A DNA stretch of 43,620 bases from the NCBI GenBank assembly GCA_012519845.1, contig JAAYPK010000095.1:1-43620 (forward strand). The letters are read 5' to 3'. Shown one piece after another: positions 1 through 8,087 of the stretch (the stretch's first letter is position 1; each line of letters begins with the position of its first letter). The stretch is from Clostridiales bacterium. Its GTDB lineage: Bacteria > Bacillota > Clostridia > Clostridiales > Clostridiaceae. The notes beneath the pieces were generated by a model. That model was given only the letters and a program-made list of their open reading frames with translations, searched no databases and was not told the DNA's origin. The translations under genes and the position numbers were made by a program.

Positions 1-564
1 GAAAAGGATATTTCTTCTAATGAGGAATATAAAAGATATAAAGTAACTGATAATGGTATTTCAAAAAGGTTAATTCCTGGTAATGCATTAAATCAAGTAG
101 TGATTATAGATAGTGATGAGCATACTGAAGAAGGTCATATTACTGAAGATGGAGAAGTAAGAAATGCTCAAATGGAAAAGAGATTTAGAAAAATAAATTC
201 AATAGTAGAAGATGATTTAGAAGAACCTGAATACTTTGGTTCAGATTCTATTGATATGCTTCTTGTTGGATGGGGATCAACTTATGGTGCCTTAAAAGAT
301 GCTGTAATTTTGTTAAATGATAGTGGTATTAAAACAGGTGCTTTAAGTTTTGGTGATATTTATCCTCTTCCACAAAAAAAATTAAGAGAATATAAGGCAA
401 AAGCTAAAAAGATAATTAATGTTGAGCAAAATTTCACTGGTCAATTTGGTAAATTAATTACTCAGGAAACAGGAATTTTAATGGATTACAGTATCCTAAA
501 GTATGATGGTCGTGAAATTATTGGTAGTGAAATTGCGGATAAAGTAAAAAAGGAGGTTTTTTAA
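1..564 (+). CDS. 2-oxoacid:ferredoxin oxidoreductase alpha subunit, C-terminal part (5' end outside window)
   Basis: The frame is open from the first base, so the start lies upstream of the window. The 187 visible residues fit the C-terminal end of the alpha (pyrimidine/domain II) subunit of 2-oxoacid:acceptor oxidoreductases, which oxidise 2-oxoacids to acyl-CoA and reduce ferredoxin in the cytoplasm. Visible marks are the MLLVGWGSTYGALKDAV strand-turn-helix of the transketolase C-terminal-like domain and INVEQNFTGQFGKLI near the end. The stop overlaps the ATG of the beta gene (TAATG), with AAAGGAGG 8 bases ahead, so the two are translationally coupled as expected for an alpha-beta heterodimer. 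The acidic stretch VIIDSDEHTEEGH is typical of the family. The exact substrate (pyruvate, 2-oxoglutarate, branched chain) cannot be read from this part. Confidence 0.85.
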   Translation, partial: EKDISSNEEYKRYKVTDNGISKRLIPGNALNQVVIIDSDEHTEEGHITEDGEVRNAQMEKRFRKINSIVEDDLEEPEYFGSDSIDMLLVGWGSTYGALKDAVILLNDSGIKTGALSFGDIYPLPQKKLREYKAKAKKIINVEQNFTGQFGKLITQETGILMDYSILKYDGREIIGSEIADKVKKEVF

Positions 565-1433
565 TGTTAGATTTAAAATCTTTTAATAGTACTGATGAAA
601 ATGCTTGGTGTCCTGGCTGTGGTAATTTTGCTATACTCTCAGCAATAAAAGAATCCTTAGTGGAACTTGGTCTATCTCCTAATGAGGTGGTTATGGTTTC
701 TGGTATAGGGCAAGCTGCTAAAACGCCTCATTACTTAAAAGCAAATGTATTTAATGGCTTACACGGTAGAGCACTTCCTCCAGCTCAAGCTATTAAAATG
801 GTAAATAAAAATCTTAATGTAATAGTAGTTTCAGGAGATGGAGATGCCTTTGGTGAAGGAGGAAATCACTTTTTACACAATATAAGAAGGAATGTTGATA
901 TTGTACAGCTTGTCAACAATAATCAGATTTACGGATTAACAAAAGGACAAGGTTCTCCTACTACTTTAAGAGGACAAGCAACATCTATGCAATTTGAAGG
1001 AACGTATACTGATCCTTTAAACCCTTTAGCTGTTGCAATAGCTGCAGGAGCTACCTTTGTTGCCAGAGGCTTTTCTGGTGATAAAGAACATTTAAAAGGA
1101 CTTATGAAAAAAGCTATAAATCATAAAGGTTATGCATTACTTGAAATACTACAGCCTTGTATTTCATTTAATAAAGTAAATACTTTCAAATGGTATAAAG
1201 ATAGAGTCTATAAATTAGATGAAAGCTATAATCCAAAGGATAAAATGAAAGCCTTTGAAAAAGTTCAAGAATTTGGAGACAATGGAATTCCAATAGGCCT
1301 TATTTATCTTGATGAAACAAAAAAGACTTTTCATGAGTCACATCCAGTATTAAAATCAGGCATTAATCTTATAGATAGAAAATGGGAACCAAAAGATGCT
1401 CAAAAGCTATTAGATGAATTCTTATATAATTAA
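564..1433 (+). CDS. 2-oxoacid:ferredoxin oxidoreductase beta subunit (TPP-binding)
   Basis: 289 residues, the usual length of this subunit. CPGCGNF at residues 16-22 is the conserved N-terminal motif, and GDGDAFGEGGNHF (about residues 91-103) followed by NNNQIYGLTKGQ is the GDG...NN thiamine-diphosphate/Mg2+ site. It pairs with the alpha subunit upstream to carry out CoA-dependent oxidative decarboxylation of 2-oxoacids with ferredoxin as acceptor. The ATG overlaps the alpha stop by one base and has an excellent ribosome binding site, fixing the start. There is no separate gamma or delta (ferredoxin-like) gene in view, consistent with the two-subunit clostridial type in which gamma is fused to alpha. 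Family is sure; 2-oxoglutarate versus other 2-oxoacids is not decided. Confidence 0.9.
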   Translation: MLDLKSFNSTDENAWCPGCGNFAILSAIKESLVELGLSPNEVVMVSGIGQAAKTPHYLKANVFNGLHGRALPPAQAIKMVNKNLNVIVVSGDGDAFGEGGNHFLHNIRRNVDIVQLVNNNQIYGLTKGQGSPTTLRGQATSMQFEGTYTDPLNPLAVAIAAGATFVARGFSGDKEHLKGLMKKAINHKGYALLEILQPCISFNKVNTFKWYKDRVYKLDESYNPKDKMKAFEKVQEFGDNGIPIGLIYLDETKKTFHESHPVLKSGINLIDRKWEPKDAQKLLDEFLYN

Positions 1434-1489
1434 GGATTAAGGATATGTTTAAATATAATGTTTATATGCACTAATAACATTTATAAAAA

Positions 1490-1538
1490 AATAATGGGCT
1501 ATTTACCATGCATTTATTGCTATAAATAGTCCATTATT
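1490..1538. terminator. Bidirectional intrinsic terminator
   Basis: AATAATGGGCTATTTA pairs with TAAATAGTCCATTATT (16 positions, one G-T) around a 17-base loop. T-rich sequence follows on the plus strand and a run of six T on the minus strand. It sits between the convergent oxidoreductase beta gene and the TfoX-domain gene. Confidence 0.8.
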
Positions 1539-1540
1539 AT

Positions 1541-1801
1541 TTATTTCTTTTTGTGATTCCTATAAAATTCCCTTAATTCTTCCTTACGCTTATCTGGAAG
1601 CATTGTTTTCCTTATTCCTTGTATTGCCCCTTCTAAGCCTAACAATCTATGTATACAAGCGGATTCATCAATCTCTTGTATTTTAAGCCATGCTCCTTCA
1701 GCACCAATACTTTTTAATTCTTCATAAGTTGTTATTCCTACCTGATTTAACTGCCTTTCTGTATCTTTCCCTATATTAGGAAGTTTAGATAATTCTCCCA
1801 T
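1541..1801 (-). CDS. TfoX C-terminal domain protein
   Basis: 86 residues, all of it the TfoX/Sxy C-terminal helix-hairpin-helix-like domain: LSKLPNIGKDTERQLNQVGI at residues 4-23, then TYEELKSIGAEGAWLKI and the HRLLGLEGAIQG segment, ending in a basic tail. In proteobacteria the full TfoX/Sxy activates competence genes. Stand-alone C-domains like this are common in Firmicutes and their role is not established. AGAGGTG precedes the ATG at good spacing. It follows the hemolysin III gene by 19 bases and is probably co-transcribed with it. A competence role here would be a guess. Confidence 0.8.
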   Translation of the reverse strand: MGELSKLPNIGKDTERQLNQVGITTYEELKSIGAEGAWLKIQEIDESACIHRLLGLEGAIQGIRKTMLPDKRKEELREFYRNHKKK

Positions 1802-1820
1802 ATTAACACCTCTTTTTTAT

Positions 1821-2510
1821 TTAATAAATATATAAATAAATTCCAAACCAATGCAAAATTGCACCTACAAGTACGAAAAAATGCCAAATAAAATGATCAT
1901 ATTTCTTATCTCTTGAAAAAGGAATCATACCTACAGTATAAATAACTCCTCCAATAATAATCATCCAAAGTAAAGGCATATTGTTGCTGATCCAATCAGG
2001 TAAGAATATTAATGCACTCCATCCTATTACAAAGTATAAAGTGAAATGCAACCATTTTAATCTTCCAGGTCCAAAAACACCAATCATAACTATTCCAGTA
2101 ATTATTAATGTCCACTGAATACAAAATAATACTATACCAAAAGTATTACCCCAATATACTAAATATAATGGTGCAAGAGTTCCACCAATTAAAAGATAAA
2201 TAGAACAGTAATCAAATCGTCTCCATAAACGTTTTACTGTTGATCCACTTTTAAAAGCATGATATAAACAACTCATTAACATTAAAAAGAATAAACTTAT
2301 TCCATAAACTAAGGTTGCCATTACCTTAAGTCCAGTATCTGATTTCAATAAAAGTAATATAAATCCTGCTAATGCTAAAGCAGCCCCTATACCATGGGTA
2401 ATAGCATTTCCTACTTCCTCTGAAACAGTAAGCTTTGGTGGTTCATTTAATTCCCTAATAAGCTTCTTTCTATTTTCTTTATCCTTCTTTTTATCCACAT
2501 TTTTACCCAT
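1821..2510 (-). CDS. Hemolysin III family (YqfA/PAQR-type) membrane protein
   Basis: 229 residues with a basic, charged cytoplasmic N-terminus (about 25 residues) and seven hydrophobic segments. The family marks are EEVGNAITHGIGAALALAG near residue 31-49, the SCLYHAF segment (about residue 80) containing the conserved His of PAQR receptors, and IWHFFVLVGAILHW near the C-terminus with two more conserved His. PAQR proteins bind a metal through these residues. Bacterial members are named after a B. cereus hemolysin, but most have no proven hemolytic action and are better regarded as membrane-homeostasis proteins. It has its own extended -10 promoter upstream and leads into the TfoX-domain gene. 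Confidence 0.88.
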   Translation of the reverse strand: MGKNVDKKKDKENRKKLIRELNEPPKLTVSEEVGNAITHGIGAALALAGFILLLLKSDTGLKVMATLVYGISLFFLMLMSCLYHAFKSGSTVKRLWRRFDYCSIYLLIGGTLAPLYLVYWGNTFGIVLFCIQWTLIITGIVMIGVFGPGRLKWLHFTLYFVIGWSALIFLPDWISNNMPLLWMIIIGGVIYTVGMIPFSRDKKYDHFIWHFFVLVGAILHWFGIYLYIY

Positions 2511-2567
2511 ATATATATTCCCCCTTTGCCTATGTTTTATAAATATTTACATAGCAAATTCTATATA

Positions 2568-2576
2568 ATTATACCA
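2568..2576 (-). promoter_or_regulatory. Extended -10 promoter of the hemolysin III operon
   Basis: Read on the minus strand this is TGGTATAAT, an extended -10 element (TGnTATAAT). Downstream in the leader, CTATGT and ACATAG form a small hairpin before the GGGGG-containing ribosome binding site. No good -35 is needed or seen. Confidence 0.55.
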
Positions 2577-2626
2577 TAATAAGGTGAATAACTTGTAGTT
2601 ACCCTTAAAAATTAAATATTATTCTT

Positions 2627-2655
2627 TTGTAATTAGTTTATAATTGTAATATATA
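2627..2655 (+). promoter_or_regulatory. Probable promoter of the ABC exporter pair
   Basis: TTGTAA, 17 bases, TATATA, placed 40 bases before the start codon of the ATPase gene. A short inverted repeat TAACT-TGT-AGTTA (about 2588-2600) lies upstream and could be a regulator site. Support is moderate because AT-rich DNA yields such matches easily. Confidence 0.4.
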
Positions 2656-2694
2656 CTCTTTTTTCCAAATTATTATTAATTGGAGGCTTTATAA

Positions 2695-3476
2695 ATGAAT
2701 ACTATTGAAGTTAAAAATCTCACAAAAAAATTCGGAAAATATACTGCTGTAGACAATATAAATCTTACTGTTCAAAAAGGTTCAATTTATGGATTTTTAA
2801 GGCCTAATGGCTCTGGTAAATCTACAACTATAAGAATGTTATGTGGTGTTTTATCTAAAACATCAGGTTCAGCTAAAATTTTTGATTATGACGTTACAAA
2901 AAATACTAAAATGATAAAAAATAAAATAGGCTATATGTCTCAAAAGTTTAGTCTTTACGATGATTTAACTATAAATGAAAATCTTAATTTTTATGGTGGA
3001 ATTTATGGATTAGATAAAAATCGTTTAGAAGAACAAAAGAAATATATCTTAGAAATGGCTGACTTACAGAAAGAAGTGACATTCTAACTAAAAATCTTTC
3101 TGGTGGATGGAAACAAAGATTAGCATTAGGCTGTGCATTACTTCATAATCCTGAATTGATATTTTTAGATGAACCTACTGCTGGTGTTGATCCAGTTTCT
3201 CGTCGTATTTTTTGGCAAATGATTTATAAACTTGTTAAAGAAGGTGTAACTGTCTTTGTTACAACTCATTATATGGATGAGGCTGAAAGCTTTGATGAAA
3301 TAAGTTTTATTTTCAATGGAAAAATTATTGCAAATGGCACTCCAAAAAAACTAATTGAAAAAGAGAATGTTACTTCATTAGATGATGTATTCATAAAATA
3401 TGTACAAAACTATACTAATGAAAAGTATGTTTCTTCCTTTGATGCACTAAAAAATCTTGTTAGAAAGGATAATTAA
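2695..3476 (+). pseudogene. ABC-2 exporter ATPase, frameshifted and with altered Walker A
   Basis: Two frames together encode one about 261-residue ABC ATPase. The first frame (2695-3087) runs from MNTIEVKNLTKKFGKY through Walker A to the Q-loop region (YMSQKFSLYDDLTI). It hits TAA just before the signature. The second frame carries LTKNLSGGWKQR (signature), IFLDEPTAGVDP (Walker B/D-loop) and FVTTHYMDEAE (H-loop). Joining them needs a -1 shift near 3072-3078; one extra A in GAAAGAAG would restore KESDILTKNLSGG. The P-loop reads RPNGSGKST: the first Gly of GxxGxGKS is Arg, which on its own may harm nucleotide binding. The partner permease gene follows intact. Either this is a decaying gene or the frameshift is a read error; the Arg is independent of that. 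Confidence 0.75.
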
Positions 3477-3480
3477 TATT

Positions 3481-4590
3481 ATGAATTTTAAGCGATATAA
3501 ATCTATTGTATTAAAAGAATTAATCCAATTAAAAAGAGATCACTCAAGTTTTACCATTGCACTTATAATGCCTATATTTATGACTTTATTGTTAGGTTAT
3601 TCTATAAATCTTGAATTAACTACTTCCTCAATAGAAATTGTAGATAATTCAAATTCTGATACTAGTAAAGAATTAATAGATAAATTTGAGGATGATGATT
3701 ATTTTAATGTTACTGAATCAAATGCTTCTAAGGATGACTTGAAATATAAATTAGATAAAAACTCCATTCAATGTTATCTTTATATAGCTGATGATTTTCA
3801 AGAGAATCTAAATAATGATTCCTATAATGGTCTTAATTTTGTTATTGATGGTTCTAATCCTACTACAGCTAAAACTATAGAGTCTAAGGGCACTATATTA
3901 ATAAACTCTTTTACTAAAGAAAAGCTTTCAGAAGCTCAAAATACCTCTTTTATTAACATATCTACTGATATTTTATATAATTCAGATTTAAGAACTGAGA
4001 ACTATACTATCCCTGGATTAATTGGTGTAATACTTCAAAATTTAACCTTACTATTAACAGCTTTTTCACTTGTTCGTGAAAGGGAAAAAGGTACAATAGA
4101 ACAATTATTAGTATCTCCATTAACTCCTGCTGAAATTATATTAGGTAAACTTACTCCATTCGTATTTATTGGATTTATAGGTTTTCTATTATCCCTAGTA
4201 CTAGGATTAACACTTTTTAATGTCCCTGTAGCAGGTAACCTAATTCTACTTATTGCATTAGGAGCTATATTTGTATTTTGTTCTCTTGCTTTAGGAATTC
4301 TAATATCAACAATATCAAAAACACAATTTCAGTCAATGTTATTATGCATGATTCTTATCCTTCCAAGTATATTATTATCTGGATTTATATTCCCTGTAGA
4401 TGCAATGCCTGCAGTTGTGCAAGTATTAAGTAAATTTTTACCCCTTACATATTTCTTAAATATTATTAGGGGTATTATTACAAAAGGGGTTGGTGCATCT
4501 TATTTATTAAGTGATATTACTATATTATCTTTATTATCTTTAGTTTTACTAGCATTAAGTATTTTTAGATATAAAAAGAAAGCTTTCTAG
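3481..4590 (+). CDS. ABC-2 type exporter permease
   Basis: 369 residues from the ATG at 3481, which has GAAAGGAT upstream; a TTG further up would overlap the ATPase gene and is less likely. Topology is that of ABC-2/YhhJ-YbhR permeases: one N-terminal membrane segment, a large extracytoplasmic loop of about 150 residues, then five C-terminal segments. The family motif LVREREKGTIEQLLVSPLTP followed by EIILGKLTPF lies at about residues 200-230. With the upstream ATPase it would form an exporter of drugs or lipid-like molecules; substrate unknown. If the ATPase is truly dead, this gene is an orphan half-transporter. A GC-rich repeat follows. Confidence 0.85.
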   Translation: MNFKRYKSIVLKELIQLKRDHSSFTIALIMPIFMTLLLGYSINLELTTSSIEIVDNSNSDTSKELIDKFEDDDYFNVTESNASKDDLKYKLDKNSIQCYLYIADDFQENLNNDSYNGLNFVIDGSNPTTAKTIESKGTILINSFTKEKLSEAQNTSFINISTDILYNSDLRTENYTIPGLIGVILQNLTLLLTAFSLVREREKGTIEQLLVSPLTPAEIILGKLTPFVFIGFIGFLLSLVLGLTLFNVPVAGNLILLIALGAIFVFCSLALGILISTISKTQFQSMLLCMILILPSILLSGFIFPVDAMPAVVQVLSKFLPLTYFLNIIRGIITKGVGASYLLSDITILSLLSLVLLALSIFRYKKKAF

Positions 4591-4605
4591 CTTATTAAGA
4601 TTGGG

Positions 4606-4661
4606 TCCATGCTGGTCAGTGCACCCATGCTTGGCGAGTGCGCCCATGCTGGGTGCAATGC
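4606..4661. repeat. Three tandem imperfect 18-19 bp GC-rich repeats
   Basis: Units starting at 4606, 4624 and 4643 share YCCATGCTKG and an AGTGC/AATGC end. The block is far richer in G+C than its surroundings. GCACCCA (4621-4627) and TGGGTGC (4650-4656) can also pair. It lies between the permease stop and the terminator of the convergent dehydrogenase gene and encodes nothing I can see. Confidence 0.7.
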
Positions 4662-4702
4662 AAAAAGGCTTTCTATAATAAAACAAAATTATAGAAAGCC
4701 TT
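4662..4702 (-). terminator. Intrinsic terminator of the alcohol dehydrogenase gene
   Basis: AAGGCTTTCTATAAT and ATTATAGAAAGCCTT form a perfect 15-bp stem with an 8-base loop. On the minus strand it is followed by TTTTTG. It starts 6 bases after the dehydrogenase stop; the permease on the other strand may also use it. Confidence 0.9.
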
Positions 4703-4708
4703 AATAAA

Positions 4709-5719
4709 CTAATACTTAACAATCACATTTAATGAACTATTTACATCTCCAGCCTTTTCAATAGCCTTAGGTAATTCCTCCCATGGGAATTCATCAGTTA
4801 TTATCTCTTCAATATTCCACTTTTTACTTTCCATAATTGCCATTACATCATATACATCTTCTGGCTTATAACCACCACTTCCTATTAAAGCATGTTGTGC
4901 AAAAGTCATAGCTAAAATGTCCACTGGTCTTTTACCTGATAAAACCCCTACTACCACCATTCTACATTCTATTTTGCCCATTTCTTGAAATATATCTAAA
5001 ATTGTAGAAGCTCCAGCAGCATCAATATATATATCCACATTGGCTGTCACACCCTTTAAAGAAGGTGCTTCTCCAAAATATTCTATGGCCCTACTTTTAA
5101 GTTCTTCCTTACTATTATTACAAGTTTCAAACCCTAGTTTTTTAGCAATATCTAGCCTAAAATCAGAGAAATCACATACCATAACCTTATTACATCCAAA
5201 ATATTTTAAAGCAATAGCTGTAGCTATTCCAATAGTACCTCCGCCAAAAACAATTGCATTTTCACCTTTCTTTGGAATAGATCTTCTAGCTGCACGACAT
5301 CCTACTGTAAAAGGTTCAATTAAAGAAGCTTCTTTTAATGAAATTTTATCACTTATCTTATAAACCTGCTTGTTTAATTCAGCATTAGGAACAAGAATAT
5401 ACTCTGAGAAGCCTCCTATAGTTCCTGCACGTCTTGGATCTCCTTTTGCAAGAAGTGGATAAGGATATACTATATCATGAACTTTTATATCTTTAACATT
5501 TTTACCTACTTCAACTACTTCTGATATCATTTCATGTCCAAATTCTCCACCAACAGTGATTTTATGTCCTGTATTAGGTCCATTAAAATAAACTGCCACA
5601 TCTGTACCACAAATACTTGCATATATATTTTTAATTACAATATCATTATCCCCAGCCTTAGGCATATCTATTTCTGTTAATGAAATACTCCTCTTTCCAT
5701 TATAAATAGCTGCTCTCAT
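4709..5719 (-). CDS. Zinc-dependent medium-chain alcohol dehydrogenase
   Basis: 336 residues of the MDR superfamily. SICGTDV (about residues 36-42) carries the catalytic-zinc Cys, GGEFGHEM (about 57-64) the zinc His-Glu pair, and EPFTVGCRA the conserved Glu further on. VFGGGTIGIATAIALK is the Rossmann GxGxxG motif for NAD(P)H. The second, structural zinc lobe with four Cys, normally near residues 90-110, is absent: the segment PYPLLAKGDPRRAGTIGG has no Cys. It resembles sorbitol/threonine/butanediol dehydrogenases, but the substrate cannot be named. AAAGGAGG precedes the ATG. It is divergent from a TetR regulator which may control it. Confidence 0.85.
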   Translation of the reverse strand: MRAAIYNGKRSISLTEIDMPKAGDNDIVIKNIYASICGTDVAVYFNGPNTGHKITVGGEFGHEMISEVVEVGKNVKDIKVHDIVYPYPLLAKGDPRRAGTIGGFSEYILVPNAELNKQVYKISDKISLKEASLIEPFTVGCRAARRSIPKKGENAIVFGGGTIGIATAIALKYFGCNKVMVCDFSDFRLDIAKKLGFETCNNSKEELKSRAIEYFGEAPSLKGVTANVDIYIDAAGASTILDIFQEMGKIECRMVVVGVLSGKRPVDILAMTFAQHALIGSGGYKPEDVYDVMAIMESKKWNIEEIITDEFPWEELPKAIEKAGDVNSSLNVIVKY

Positions 5720-5765
5720 TAGTTTTCCTCCTTTATTCCAATACTTGTTTTGTTAATATAATTTC

Positions 5766-5794
5766 AGTATAATATTAGAAATAATTGCAGACAA
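5766..5794 (-). promoter_or_regulatory. Promoter of the alcohol dehydrogenase gene
   Basis: On the minus strand TTGTCT (5789-5794), a 17-base spacer and TATACT (5766-5771). A plus-strand candidate for the TetR gene, TTGCAG at 5785-5790 with AATAAT 18 bases on, overlaps it, so the two divergent promoters share a short control region. Confidence 0.5.
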
Positions 5795-5840
5795 CCATCA
5801 CTTTATTAAATAATGTTGGGATAATAAAAGAAAGGATTTT

Positions 5841-6395
5841 ATGAATACTAAAAATAATCAGAGATTTATAGAAACTGAAAATAGAATAGAAACAATTTTT
5901 ATTAATCTATTAAATGATAAGAATATTAAAGAAATAACTGTACGTAGTTTATGTAAGAAGGCTAATATTAATCCTTCTACTTTCTATGCTCACTATAGAG
6001 ATATTTATGATTTACTAGATAAATTAGAGAGAAATATGAATAGAAAACTTATGGCTCAATTTGATTCATTAGAAATTAATGAAAACTTGTTTACTACTGA
6101 AAAGTTTTTTATTCCTTTTTTAGAGTTTATAAGTAAAAATAAGACTTTTTATAAGGCTTGTCTTCAAAAGCGTAAAAGCTTCCCTATTGAAGAAGGTGCT
6201 AAAGAACTATTTAATCTTGTTATTAAGCCAAATTGTTTAAAGAAAGGCATAACTTCTGAAGACGAAATGATGTATTATTTTGTATTCTTTCAAGCTGGAA
6301 TAACCATGGTATTAAAAAGATGGGTAGATAATGATTTAAAAGAAAATAGTAAAGAAATATGCAAATATATTATGAATTGCCTTCCTAAAATTTAA
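5841..6395 (+). CDS. TetR/AcrR family transcriptional regulator
   Basis: 184 residues. The N-terminal helix-turn-helix is clear: IFINLLNDKNIKEITVRSLC at about residues 20-39, then KKANINPSTFYAHYRDIYDLLDKL. The C-terminal half is all helical, as in TetR ligand-binding domains, and is unrecognised beyond that. GAAAGGATTTT precedes the ATG. Divergence from the alcohol dehydrogenase gene, with overlapping promoters, suggests it represses that gene, itself, or both. Its stop codon overlaps the stop of the convergent histidine kinase gene by four bases. Confidence 0.85.
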   Translation: MNTKNNQRFIETENRIETIFINLLNDKNIKEITVRSLCKKANINPSTFYAHYRDIYDLLDKLERNMNRKLMAQFDSLEINENLFTTEKFFIPFLEFISKNKTFYKACLQKRKSFPIEEGAKELFNLVIKPNCLKKGITSEDEMMYYFVFFQAGITMVLKRWVDNDLKENSKEICKYIMNCLPKI

Positions 6396-7285
6396 TAGGT
6401 AGGCAGCTCTAACTTAATTTCAATCACATTTCCCTTAAGTTCACCATAAACCTTGCCTTCCATTTTCTCTGTTAATAACTTTACTATGGCTAACCCAAGG
6501 CCTGTACTTTTACCTCTTGACTTATCTCCTGTATAAAATCTATCAAAAATCCTACTAACATTAATTTCTGAAGGATTACTTACGGGATTTCTGAATATTA
6601 AATAAACCTTATCATCTTTAAATAATTCAACTTCTACATTACCTGAAGAATGAAAGGCAGAATTCCTTAATAAATTGTTTATTACTCTTACAACCATCTC
6701 CTTGTCTCCTAATACAAATATTGGCGACTGTAATTCCTTTATATCTACCTTTATATTTCTATCTTCAAATAATGGAACAACATCAGCAATACACTCAGTA
6801 ACAATATTACTTAAATTAAGCTTTCCAATATTCACTTCTGGGTCAGCACTAATTAAATAAGAATATTCAAAAAAATGTTCAATTAGATTTCCTAAATCCT
6901 CAGCATGTTTCTCAGCTATTAATAGCTTTTCTCTTTGTTCCTTTGACATATTTTCCTTTTCCATAAGCTGTTGATAACCTTTTATAGCTGTTAAAGGTGT
7001 TCTTAAGTCATGAGATATATTAGCTATTAACTCTTTAAACTTCTTTTCTTCTCTTATACTTATAAGCTTTGCATTTTCCTCTTCTTTTAATGCCCTATTT
7101 ATATTAGACACAACATTATTTAACTCTTTGTTAATTAACTGTATACTAATATACTCCTTTGTTTTTTCTTTTAATTTTTTATTTAGCTGACTGTTAATGC
7201 TAATAAATTGCTTTTGAATAATAGCTATATATAATACTAAAATAATTATAATAAATATTAATAATCCAACTACAATATACAACAT
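6392..7285 (-). CDS. Sensor histidine kinase of an ABC-exporter operon
   Basis: 297 residues: one N-terminal membrane helix (residues 2-25), a coiled-coil linker (about 30-85), the DHp domain with phospho-acceptor ISHDLRTPLTAIKGY (about residues 88-102), then the HATPase domain with N-box NNLLRNSAFHS, and F/G boxes DRFYTGDKSR and GLGLAIVK. No extracellular sensor domain is present, as in intramembrane-sensing kinases that read the state of a neighbouring transporter. It lies 16 bases after the ABC permease and is the last gene of the unit. No response regulator adjoins it; the OmpR-type regulator at 11376-12053 is the likely partner. Confidence 0.88.
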   Translation of the reverse strand: MLYIVVGLLIFIIIILVLYIAIIQKQFISINSQLNKKLKEKTKEYISIQLINKELNNVVSNINRALKEEENAKLISIREEKKFKELIANISHDLRTPLTAIKGYQQLMEKENMSKEQREKLLIAEKHAEDLGNLIEHFFEYSYLISADPEVNIGKLNLSNIVTECIADVVPLFEDRNIKVDIKELQSPIFVLGDKEMVVRVINNLLRNSAFHSSGNVEVELFKDDKVYLIFRNPVSNPSEINVSRIFDRFYTGDKSRGKSTGLGLAIVKLLTEKMEGKVYGELKGNVIEIKLELPTY

Positions 7286-7301
7286 TAACGCCAGCCTTTC
7301 A

Positions 7302-8087
7302 TTATTTTACTTCTGATTTTTTAAATATAATATTTGTTATAAAAACCACTACCACAATAAATACCAAACTTATGATTATTGGTTTTATTATATCCATTAT
7401 ACTACAACCTAATTCTAATTTACCAAAAAATTCTAAACCAAAAGGTGTATAAGCTAATATATCTTTAATACCATCTACTGTAGATAGTTTAGCTAAAAAA
7501 AGATTAATTATATATCCAACTCCAATAACAGCTGCTGGTTTTCTTAGGGTATAACCTAATAATACTGAAATACTTAATTCACCTACATATAAGGTAAAGA
7601 CTCCAATAAAAAGAGCTAATATCTTAAAAAACACAGAAACACTTAAAGAATAATCTCCTTCATTAGCCATTAAGTTTAAAAATGTTGATGGTAAAAAAGC
7701 TTGAAAATCACTACCTGTACAAAATCCAATAAATGAAATTACCCCATAAGGTAAAAGTATAATTCCTATTGAAATTGCATACACTATTGTTTTACTTATT
7801 ATTATATTCATTCTACTATTACCACAAGAAATAGAATCTTGTACTGTTTTACTTTGAAAGTCACTACAAATAAGGGATGATGCTATTATTATACCTAAAA
7901 GAGAAACCATTTGAAAATCTGCAAAAAATGATCCTATTCCAGCTACCTGCTGTGATACTTCACTAGTTGCCATGTTATGAGATATACCTGCCATAACTAA
8001 AGCACTTACTAAAGATAGTAAAAATAACAATTTAACAGTACCAGATTTTTTTAATAAATAAAAATTAGCTTTAATTAAATTAAGCAT
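7302..8087 (-). CDS. ABC-2 type permease (lantibiotic/bacitracin-export type)
   Basis: About 261 residues with six predicted membrane segments: one near the N-terminus (TVKLLFLLSLVSALVMAG) after an amphipathic start, and five more. IIASSLICSDFQSKTVQDSISCGNSR (read as two adjoining parts around residues 75-100) is the usual ABC-2 coupling region of BcrB/lantibiotic-immunity permeases. The ATG at 8087 is chosen because AGGAGGTGG ends 5 bases before it; the GTG three codons up sits inside the Shine-Dalgarno. It overlaps the end of the ATPase gene by 8 bases, so the two are coupled. Function by context: export of, or immunity to, membrane-active peptides; the actual ligand is unknown. Confidence 0.82.
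   Translation of the reverse strand: MLNLIKANFYLLKKSGTVKLLFLLSLVSALVMAGISHNMATSEVSQQVAGIGSFFADFQMVSLLGIIIASSLICSDFQSKTVQDSISCGNSRMNIIISKTIVYAISIGIILLPYGVISFIGFCTGSDFQAFLPSTFLNLMANEGDYSLSVSVFFKILALFIGVFTLYVGELSISVLLGYTLRKPAAVIGVGYIINLFLAKLSTVDGIKDILAYTPFGLEFFGKLELGCSIMDIIKPIIISLVFIVVVVFITNIIFKKSEVK

Noticed and set aside
3060..3110. Programmed -1 frameshift in the ABC ATPase
   Set aside because: No X-XXY-YYZ slippery heptamer with a downstream stimulator is present; GAAAGAAG fits a lost base better.
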